A DNA stretch of 64,000 bases from assembly GCA_036873755.1 (NCBI GenBank), contig JAVTVY010019504.1, positions 1 through 64,000 on the forward strand, in the 5' to 3' direction. The notes below the pieces were generated by a model, which saw nothing but the letters and a program-made list of their open reading frames with translations, was not told where the DNA came from and did no database searches. Positions 55,606-64,000 of the stretch are shown piece after piece (position 1 is the first letter of the stretch; each line of letters opens with the position of its first letter). A program made the position numbers and the translations under genes. This DNA is from Hanleya hanleyi. Taxonomy: Eukaryota; Mollusca; Polyplacophora; Lepidopleurida; Hanleyidae.

Positions 55606-55862
55606 CTTCCTAACACTGCTCCGACACTCAAATTCACATACTCACCCCCCCCCCCCCACGAACACCGTTTTGACATTCGACTGACTTCACGTACATTCCC
55701 CCTAACCCCGCTTTGACACTGAACTTCACGTACATTCAACCCGAACACCGCTTTGGCACTGAACTCTATGTACATTCCTCCACAACACCGCTTTGACACT
55801 CACATTCATGTTCATTCCTCCCTAACACCACTTTGACACTCGACTTCACGTACATCACTCCC
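55606..55862 (+). repeat. Minisatellite M1, right block
   Basis: Same 36-bp family as 52709-53010 (CCGCTTTGACACTGAACTTC...), with a C14 run at 55645-55658. The two blocks bracket the 2.6-kb Penelope-like insertion. Confidence 0.8.
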
Positions 55863-55891
55863 TATACCACCCGGCTTCGACACCACCCGGC

Positions 55892-56110
55892 TTTGTTTGT
55901 GGGGCGTCGCTTGAGATAGAACGATGTTGTGGGGATCTGTTGTGTGAGTAATGTTTGTGTGGCGTCGGTTGAGAGAGAAAAATGGTATGGGGACATGTGT
56001 GAGTAATGTTTGTGGGATGTCGCTTGAGAGAGAAATGTGTTATGGGGACACGCAGTGTGAGTAATGTTTGTGGGGCGTCAGGTGAGATAATTCTTATGAG
56101 GACATGTAGT
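55892..56110 (+). repeat. Four tandem units, about 58 bp
   Basis: GTTTGTGGGGCGTCGCTTGA + GATAGAA... + GGGGACATG..GTGAGTAAT, moderately diverged. Confidence 0.8.
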
Positions 56111-58327
56111 TTTTGATAGATAGTAAATGTATCGCACATAATCAGAAGTATTTCGCGGGAATAAAATGCAACAAGAGTTCAATTGAACCCAAAATACGCC
56201 CGTAAAAATATACAGTTGATATATATAACATTTTTATCTCCTAAATGTTGTTATATACAAAGGTTAACAATATAAATGACCCTACTGTTTGTATCGTTGC
56301 AATTGCTATGACACTTACAGGCCCTGCACACCGCCCCGGTTATCGCCCGGTCGTTTCAGATGGACGGACGGACGGCATCATACCATAATACCATGATCAT
56401 CTTATAGCAAGCATCAATTGTGTATTGTGTATAAAAGTATGAAAAAGATTCATTGACAGCTAATAGGTATATGGAAATAATAAATATTGAGAATAAACAT
56501 TTTGTAATATCTGATGTTCCTGGTGATGGAAACTGGTTTTCCACTGTATTGCATGGTAGAATGGTGCTATGAAAATGACCATGATATGTAATAGGTAAAG
56601 CCAGAAGAGAATGCAGATTTTCTATCCGCGTTCGCTTCTAGGCTTTGCCTATTACATATTATTAAATATACACGAGAACAGTGTTGTTTACACACTGATG
56701 AAAATAGTACAGCCACTTGTGTTACAAAAACATGCAGCCTATTCTATAAGATGTCTATCCCGTTACAGTAGGTGAACTCTGAAGTTTAGAATGCCCTGAT
56801 TTCCGGGCTATGCTGCATAACATGTTGTTGTTGTTAGCCTGTGATTTTTTACGCATCCATCCAAGCTCGTCGTTTTGGCACATATTTGTGGCTCGATCGA
56901 GCTGGAATAGCTCTTTTTGGAGGGAGACCAACATGTTAAAGAAATTGGACTTACGTGATAAATGTTGTGTCATACCATATGACTCCGAACTTTAACAAAA
57001 TAGCTACCAAATACCAGCGCAATACCCGCATGCACTTCGGAACTCTCTTGCGTTGAAGGTAAAACTACTCTGTTTTGGAGTGTTGAAGTCTACATAGTGC
57101 AGGGGAGGTAACTCTTGCGTCTTTTGCTATTTTTTACTTTAACCATAGTTACAGGACTTGAAGAATAACTCTTTTCACTGTGGAGGGTGGAAAACATACA
57201 CTGATGTGGATTAAAGCAACCAATCAGCATTCAATAGTGTCTAAAGCCGCGAATAATACAAAAAAAGTTTGTGGGCCAAGTGAGAGGTCCCCACAACCGT
57301 AAATGACCCCACAGTCCCGGTGAAAGGATGGTATAAATTCCCCATAAACCACCAATAACAATCCCTCTCTCTCTCTCTTTCTCCTGTCATTATGACGATC
57401 CATTGCTAGGATGGATCGGAAAACAACAGAACTTCCACAACATGAAAGTGATGTGAGTGATAGGGAGAAGGAAAACGCTCACTCGTCCATTTAAAAACCG
57501 TTTGCTGTATGCAAGAGAAACCAATTGATAGCTTTTAGTCGTTTCCGTTCAGACAGGTAATCATGGAGTGCCAACAACATCGGATTATGCCCATGCATGT
57601 TTTTTATGTGGGAAAATTGTGGCACTCTGTTGGACAGGTTTGTCCTTCAGGGTTAAAGTTTGTAAAGCTAACGTGGTGGCGCCCATATTGTATGAGAATA
57701 CAGGCATATGAGAATGGACAATTGGAACGAATACTTGAAACCTAATCTTGGTCAGCTATGCAGAGTGTCTGTATATCATTGGGTCTGTGATTCAAATGTG
57801 GGTGACAACCCAGGAGTTTTGGGGGGGCAAGTGGTGACATAAGTTACAGTGCATGATACATGTGCATGATTACCATATTGCACTGTACGTTTGCCAGAAC
57901 ATCGAGAAATTTATCGGATTTACAATGATGGTGTGCCTGTGAAGATTTGTCCACAGTGTGGTCAAGCCTGAATGAGCTTTCTGACCTCACAAAGTCACGA
58001 AGGCGTATAATGTGTCACTGTGTATTATCAGGGAAAATCACGGAAAGTTATGGCTTTCCAGATGTTAGGAATGGTATTGAAATTATGTTAATTTCCACCT
58101 CAGTGTGCAGGTTTGACCATGTTGACAAATCTTTATTATTTGATGGTTGATGATATTAATTTCAAAGTGTGCAAAGCCTGGATAACTATAATCTTGAATG
58201 GATAGTATTCTCAGCATTTACAACTCCACTCACAAGGCCATAATGATCATCATCGATTCTCGCTGATCAGAGTCAGAGTTGTTTGCAGAATTGCCCTTGG
58301 GATTTTTGTGGATGCATACATAAGACC
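56111..58327. other. No gene recognised
   Basis: Short frames only. 57560-57990 has codon runs such as REIYRIYNDGVPVKICPQCG (57905-57965) that look protein-like but are interrupted by stops. It may be an unidentified decayed coding sequence. A short CT microsatellite is at 57365-57383. Confidence 0.35.
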
Positions 58328-58380
58328 AGTCTGTAAGGCCCGATGTCGACCCAGCATCAACTTCCCACAAATGCCAACAT
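58328..58380 (+). repeat. 53-bp direct repeat, copy 1
   Basis: AGTCTGTAAGGCCCGATGTC...CAAATGCCAACAT, repeated at 58837-58889 with two differences. Confidence 0.9.
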
Positions 58381-58836
58381 ATATAAAAGACCAAAAGGTC
58401 TGTACAGGGGGCGAACCTCGGGGACGAAACGTCTACCAGCAGAATCTCGCCATATACAGGTAAAAATTACAACACATATAAAGGAAGTGGGAAGAGGTGC
58501 CGACATACTGACAGAGCCACATGACTTCACAGTATAGTCTTACGGTTAACCTATTCTAAAGCCCATACCAAGAGTCTAACGATTCGTGATATGTGTTGTA
58601 TCTCAGGTACGCTTTTATTACACCTGTTCATGTGGCAACTCGGATAATATGACCACGCGGCCCTTAGCACCGGCATCAGCGGTATTAGATACAAATCTAG
58701 AGAGCTATGATGAAAATGCTCTGACAACTCGTATATTGGTAATTGGTGAGCTGTTTCGCTGTGACAAGTCGTACACTGGGGATTGGTGAGCTGTATCGCC
58801 GTTAGATGAAAATGACGGCATTTAACACAAAAGACT

Positions 58837-58889
58837 AGTCTGTAAGGCACGATGTCGACCCAGCATAAACTTCCCACAAATGCCAACAT
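58837..58889 (+). repeat. 53-bp direct repeat, copy 2
   Basis: Its right edge coincides with the point where the capsid-like reading frame (58890 onwards, minus strand) loses similarity, so it marks a breakpoint. Confidence 0.9.
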
Positions 58890-59498
58890 TGATGGTGCTC
58901 CGGAGGGCTCGCGCAAAGTGGATTTCCAACCGTAATTTGCCTTGCCTGGTGAGGTTCAGCTGATGGTCGTTCTCTAAGATGGGGGTCAGATCGAAACAGA
59001 ACAACGTGTATCCGTTAGCGTAGTCAACCCGACTGATCATATTCCTTTCATCCTGATTGATTTGATTGATCGCTGTAAACAGGCCCTAATTATAGGCTCG
59101 AATGAAACTCTCGCGCCCAAAGTTCGGTGGTAAGGCCCTGGATGGGACCTGTTGTCCGTCCACATGCAGGGCCACACAACTGATGCTGAAATGTTTAAAG
59201 TCAAACGGGTTTTCCGTGTTGGCTTCGCTGAAACTGGTATTCTTCACACAGGCCAGGATCAATCGCTTGGGCAGTTCCACCAGGAACAGCCTTTGTTGGC
59301 GCCCTCTTTGATTTGCACACGTCGGATAGGGTACTGGGCTGTTTTTTGTTTTTTTTTCTCCAAAGGCTCTGGGGTGCCCCAATTGGACGGCTGGATTCGG
59401 TTTCACGTTTCGGACATACAGGACTGCGTCTTGGATGATAATCTTATAGTCAGCTACGTCAGTGGCCTTCAAGGCGAAGGCCGGGTGATATTTGGTTC
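58890..59498 (-). pseudogene. Capsid-type gene relic (F54H12.2-like family), possibly Maverick/Polinton
   Basis: About 195 codons. Visible conserved pieces: ADYKIIIQDAVLYVRNVKPN, VELPKRLILACV, NPFDFKHFSI, ALHVDGQQVPSRAL, then GYTLFCFDLTPI and KLRLEIHFARAL. I know this order from a family widely annotated 'uncharacterized protein F54H12.2-like', which I associate with capsid proteins of Maverick/Polinton-type elements; that link is from memory and unverified. The frame has a TAG at 59086-59088, both ends are truncated (left by the 53-bp repeat, right near repeat R6), and no polymerase, integrase, ATPase or protease gene accompanies it. An inactive fragment. Confidence 0.55.
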
Positions 59499-59519
59499 AA
59501 GCTCTACCGGGAAATGTAA

Positions 59520-59962
59520 AAAAATCCAAGATGGCCTACATGATGACGTCACAGTGACGTCATCTTCTCGGAAGCCATTTTTCGGCCTTTTTGGAGTCGA
59601 TTGTTCGAAATTTTCATTTTTCCGATTTTTCTCTCGAAAAAAATGAAATAAAATATAGAATAATTAGTTTTGCATCAATAGAATACTTTCAATGCCTTTT
59701 AGGCAAAGAAAATGTGAAGAAATGGAGGGAAAAGATTGAAAAACACGACTTTTGCGGATACCACATGGACGCCATGTTGAATTTACCCATGATCCTCTGC
59801 CCGGGGGTATATGAAAATAGGCTCAAATTAACCCCAATAAGATAAGCTTAAAAGTCACCAAGTTTCAACCTCATCGGTTTTGTCGTTTCGGAGCAGCAGA
59901 GAAAAGTTCACTAGGGGGAGGGGCACTTACCGCCCCCACCCCCACCAGGCCAGGTAGGGTTA
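59520..59962 (-). repeat. Interspersed repeat R6, copy 2
   Basis: Inverted relative to 51680-51975. The end near 59550 carries a self-complementary TGACGTCACAGTGACGTCA. Confidence 0.65.
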
Positions 59963-59984
59963 ATGGAGATTTCTTCGTTACCGG

Positions 59985-60965
59985 CCGGGGATAAGGCTGG
60001 ACGATATACTTCCTGTCTGTATAGAAATTACGTCTTAGTTTCCATTCTAAGAGGTTCTGAAATTCTCTTTTCGCAGATTACAAATTAACATCACCCGATT
60101 TTTCAAAAGAGAAACGAGGCTAAAAAATGACTATTTTCCACCGGTCAACGATTTAATGCAGTTTTTCTCGTTACCGAAGATACGGTTGGGCGATACACGC
60201 CCAGCAGGTCAGGGCGATCCCCTCTCAAAATGGAGGTCAAAAGGGTCGTTTTTGCTCAATAACTTTTGATTCCTAATTAATCAATGCTAAAAAAAACCTT
60301 CAGGCGCATTAATTTATCCATGTCCATGTTCCATGTCCTAAAATTAATTTGCCATTTGAAGAACCAGTCAATGTTGTTTAAACAGCGCGACAGATGTTTA
60401 TACTATTATTGTGCAAATTAGATAGAGTGCAAATTTATTTTTTTACTACCATTTGATGCGGATATATACGTCTGTGTGCGCCTCAAGAGGATTTTGCTGA
60501 ATTCATTATGTGAACTGATTTATTGAGCAAAAACGACCTTTTTTATCTCCATTTTAGAGAACGGGATTGCCCTAACCTGTCCAGTTTGATTAGGGATTAC
60601 CTTATAGTTCCATTTTAAGAGGATCGGAAATTCTCGTTTCGTAGATTACAAATTATCTCCACCGGATTTGTGATGCAGTTTTCCTCGTTACCGGGGATAC
60701 GGCTGGGCGATAGCTTCCAGTTCGTATAGAAATTACATATTAGTTCCATTTTAAGACGGTCGGAAATTCTCTTTTCGCAGATTACAAATTAACATATCCC
60801 ATTTGTAAAAAGCGAAACGAGGTTAAAAAATTGCAATTTTACGCCGGTCAACGGTTTAATGCAGTTTTTTTTAATGCAATTTTAGTTCCATTTTAAGAGG
60901 GTCGGAAATTCTCGTTTCGCAGATTATAACTTATCGTTTCGTTTCTCAGATTATAACTTCTGATT
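59985..60965 (+). repeat. Irregular tandem repeats
   Basis: TTCCATTTTAAGAGGRTCGG + AAATTCTCGTTTCGCAGATT + ACAAATTA recurs near 60045, 60610, 60740 and 60890, with TTTAATGCAGTTTTTCTCGT + TACCGGGGATACGGCTGGGC near 59980, 60165 and 60685. No gene is apparent. Confidence 0.65.
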
Positions 60966-61340
60966 TTGTTTCGCCCGTTCCGTTTCGCAAAATACAGTGA
61001 GCCAGGAAAGAAACAGTATGCGAATATACGGCCTACGAAAATATGATGTGTGAATTTTGTGGGGAAAGAAGGCGTTTTTGGTGACGGGCGCTTTTACGTG
61101 GAATTCATGAGATAATATATTTAAGTGTTGTGATCATTTAATCACGGAATCGTCTTTCCACTTCAGCTTATCATTTAAATATAAACGCGGGCATGTGCTG
61201 CGACTCTCACTTTTAACGGGCCTTATTCATGTTCTTGTTTGTATTTATTTTTCTTTAATAGGTATTTAGAAGTCGGCGTATATAACACAAGGCTATTCTA
61301 TGGATAACAACTTCTTTCTTGCTGCGGAGCTGACGTTTCG

Positions 61341-61639
61341 CTGGAGACACTTCCAACTTTTTCTTGTTTGTAGGCCAAAAATATTATATAAGAGAAACGG
61401 AAGATACGTGGCGAAATCGCACTGGAGCACATAGACAACAGATTGAAACACCTTTCTACATACATTTAAAAGAACGCAAAAATATTATTTCCTGCGCGAA
61501 GCATATGCCTGTTAAATTTCAAATATGTCCGTTCTTCAAAATGAACACAGAAGAGGAACAGAAAACGTTACCGATGGAATATCATTGGATTAAAAAAAAA
61601 GCGGATTTAAACAGCAATTCAGATAAACAAGCTGAGTAG
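61341..61639 (+). pseudogene. GIY-YIG endonuclease fragment, Penelope-like
   Basis: KYYIRETEDTWRNRTGAHRQ, later FKMNTEEEQKTLPMEYHWIK. The layout (Y-Y-I-x-E-T, R-x3-H-R, late Glu in EYHW) is that of the GIY-YIG domain found C-terminal to RT in endonuclease-bearing Penelope-like elements. Only about 90 codons exist, with no RT upstream. The usual Gly of YIG is Arg, and the GIY half is not apparent. A strong 3' splice-like site (TTTTCTTGTTTGTAG) sits at its start. Probably an inactive 3' fragment of a second Penelope-like family. Confidence 0.55.
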
Positions 61640-63262
61640 CTAGCAGGTCCTCCGCCAAGCAGCCTGTTTGAGAGCATACAGCATATACGCTTCCAATATC
61701 TCCTTAAATATACTAGTAACTTGGAAAGTGGATATGTGTATGTGGAAAGAGACGTTTATCTGGAATTGTTGAGACAATTTGAGGAGGTTTGGGAAACAGT
61801 AATGGGTAGTGTAACACTGGAATGTAAATCTGTAGTTGTATTTGGATTTGTGGATGGTGAGGTTTATAAATCGATGGGTGGAATAGATCAAGATATCGCG
61901 TTCACAACACAGATGGGTACAATATGGGAGAGTGAAATCCAAGATAGTCAATGGCAGTCAAACTACCTCAATGAAAATCAATACCAATGGCTGTCTAACT
62001 GATGTGAAGTACCGTCTCGAGTTTGAAGTCGATTGGTCAAATTGTTCTCGAGATATCACGTTCACAAGATCCGAGACGGATGGAATCCAATATGGTCAAT
62101 GGCAGCCATCTTGGATTACGTACCTCAGTGAAAATCAGTACCACTGGCCGTCTAATTGATGTGAAGCACATTCTCAAGTTTGGAGTCGATTGGTCGAACT
62201 GTTCTCGAGATATCGCGTTCACAAGATGTGGGATGGACAGAATCCAATATGGCCAATGACAGCCATCTTGGATTGCGTACCTCAGTGAAAACCAATACCA
62301 ATGGTCGTCTAACTGATGTGAAAAACTTTCCCAAGTTTGAAGTCGGTTGGTTGATTTGTTCTTGAGATATCGCGTTCACAAGATGTGGAACGGAGTGAAT
62401 CCAATATGGTCCATGGCAGCCATCGTGGATTACGTACCTCAGTGAAAATCAATACCAATGGCCGTCTAACTGATGCGAAGCACATTCTCAAGTTTGAAGT
62501 CGATTGGTCAAACTGTTCTCGAGATATCGCCTTCGTGATCACAAGATGTGGGATCGACAGAATCCAATATGGTCAATGGCAGCCATCTTGGATCATGGAC
62601 CTCAGTGAAAATCAATACCAATGGCCGTCTGACTGACGTGAAGAACCTTTCCAAGTTTGAAGTCGATTGGTTGAAATGTTCTCGAGATATCGCGTTCACA
62701 AGATCTGGGACGGATGGAATCCAATATGGTCAATGGCAGCCATCTTGAATTACGTACCTCCGTGAAAACCAATACCAATGGCCGTCTAACTGATGTGAAA
62801 AACTTTCCCAAGTTTGAAGTTGATTGGTGGAATTGTTCTTGAGATATCTCGTTCACAAGATGTGGGACGAACAGAATCCAATATGGTGGATGGCGGCCAT
62901 CTTGGACTGCGTACCTCAGTGAAAATCAATACCAATGGCCGTCTAACTGATGTGAAGCACCTTCTCAAGTTTGAAGTCGATTGGTCGAATTGTTCTTGAG
63001 ATATCGCGTTCACAAGATGTGGGACGGACAGAATCCAATATGGTCGATGGCGGCCATCTTGGAGTACGTACCTCAGTGAAAATCAATACCAATGGCCGTC
63101 TAACTGATGTGAAGCACCTTCTCAAGTTTGAAGTCGATTGGTCGAATTGTTCCCAAGATATCGCGTTCACAAGATGTGGGACGGACGGACGGACGCTACG
63201 ACGGAAGGACGGACGGACGGCTAGCATTTCCAAGTCCTCCCACCACTTCGTGGCGGAGGACA
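61640..63262. mobile_element. Element with nine 158-bp tandem units and terminal hairpin
   Basis: The left edge GTCCTCCGCCA (61647) and right edge TGGCGGAGGAC (63251-63261) are exact inverses. Inside, nine units of 156-164 bp carry GATATCGCGTTCACAAGATG, AATCCAATATGGTCAATGGC, AGCCATCTTGGA and CAATACCAATGGCCGTCTAA. The right end has a GGACGGACGG tract (63179-63220) and a hairpin GTCCTCC...GGAGGAC at 63234-63261, as in the 7.3-kb element. The many 60-105-codon frames on both strands are repeat artefacts. Resembles non-autonomous Helitron/Helentron-type elements with central repeats (inference). Confidence 0.7.
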
Positions 63263-63404
63263 AAAAGGATGTCTAGATCCTGCTCTCTTTGAATTGTAAG
63301 TATTATTATTTCTATGCGTTTTATAATTCCTTCTCAACATTTAGCTATGGACTTCATACGCATTTATAAGACGGAATTGTAACACGTCTAATATACATGA
63401 GCAG

Positions 63405-63620
63405 TGTGACTAACGTCACAGGACCTACGAAGTAGAGTAGGCATTAGGACTCGAACGCGAACTGAACTCTTGGAAATCCCCACCCCCAGTTGAAATCCTG
63501 CCTATATTAGGATGGGCACCGCCCAAGTCAGAATCGCCAGTGATTTTCATCAAAAATCACCAGAAATTTTCATCAAAAGTAGGCCAGCTCAGAACTTCTT
63601 GGTAACAGTCTTCTAATGCG
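63405..63620 (-). repeat. Interspersed repeat R2, copy 2
   Basis: Inverse of blocks at 9900-9955 and 10289-10325: GTGACTAACGTCACAGGACC + TACGAAGTAG, and TTTTCATCAAAAGTAGGCCA + GCTCAGAACTTCTTGGTAAC. Confidence 0.6.
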
Positions 63621-64000
63621 CCTTCATTACAAAATTAAATAACGACAGATTGAATAATAAAGGTTCAGTAGATTTCAAGCTTTACGTGTGAAAATACATT
63701 TACATCTCTTTAATGGTTGTCAGTGCCCAGGATCAAAACAACTTTTTGAATAACATTATTTTCCCAACAATACAACAAATTTTTATATATAGTACTATAG
63801 TAGAAAGGTAGCATTTATGTAGTTTACGGTAATTCAACTCAAGACCAACACCTTCTCTGCACAAGATAATAATGATTCTATGTCATTCTCCTGAGCATAA
63901 CCGGTACAAAGACGAATAAATAGCGTCTCTACATCACGTTGTTATCTAGATATATGAGACACATTTTGGGTATCGGCAATCTGATGAATGTACTATTCCG
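63621..64000. other. No gene seen
   Basis: AT-rich end of the window with no frame or repeat of note. Confidence 0.45.

Noticed and set aside
59152..59646. 164-codon plus-strand frame
   Set aside because: It is the antisense shadow of the capsid-like relic and runs into repeat R6.
61640..63276. Many 60-106-codon frames on both strands
   Set aside because: They recur with the 158-bp tandem unit and overlap one another on both strands.

Overview
This is a window of animal nuclear DNA: AT-rich, gene-poor, with GT-AG splice signals and dense repeats. It is probably from a marine mollusc, gastropod or bivalve. The pointers are a SINE-type 3' tail (ATATAGCTGAAATATTG) common in molluscs, multi-finger C2H2 genes with Cys-x2-Cys-Glu/Asp-Tyr fingers, a Penelope-like retroelement, and many interspersed repeats carrying central tandem arrays. 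There are no operons, rRNA, functional tRNA or CRISPR arrays. The species cannot be named from the sequence alone.

Host-type coding content is small and all on the minus strand. A seven-finger C2H2 gene at 1524-2279 looks intact. A decayed relative lies at 10937-11816. A large array of about 19 fingers at 34123-35851 is interrupted by one frameshift, and its 3' neighbour (33616-34122) is a degraded duplicate of part of the same array. The first exon of a P2X7-C-domain-like protein is at 18761-19029. A possible 55-codon internal exon is at 38323-38487.

Most of the rest is mobile. 0-10 kb: foldback and TA-flanked MITEs and paired interspersed repeats. 11.8-14.2 kb: a hAT-like element nested in an older repeat. 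14.5-15.8 kb: a TIR element with poly-G subterminal motifs. 23.7-31.2 kb: a complete, young LTR element (two 268-bp LTRs with 2 differences, 4-bp target duplication, primer site, polypurine tract) with about 6.9 kb of apparently non-coding, G/T-rich, internally repetitive sequence and no recognisable gag-pol. 32.4-33.3 kb: two more foldback elements. 43.2-47.9 kb: a 4.65-kb terminal-inverted-repeat element holding a dimeric 189-bp satellite between inverted subterminal arrays. 48.2-50.4 kb: two minisatellites. 52.5-55.9 kb: a broken Penelope-like element sitting in a minisatellite and itself interrupted by a full-length tRNA-derived SINE with a perfect 13-bp target duplication. 58.9-59.5 kb: a broken capsid-type gene, possibly Maverick/Polinton-related. 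61.3-63.3 kb: a stray GIY-YIG endonuclease fragment and a 158-bp tandem array ending in a hairpin.

The two strongest candidates for undescribed systems are the non-coding LTR element (23719-31187) and the satellite-bearing TIR element (43238-47885). The genes do not form a pathway. The window records finger-array birth and death inside a landscape of nested transposons.
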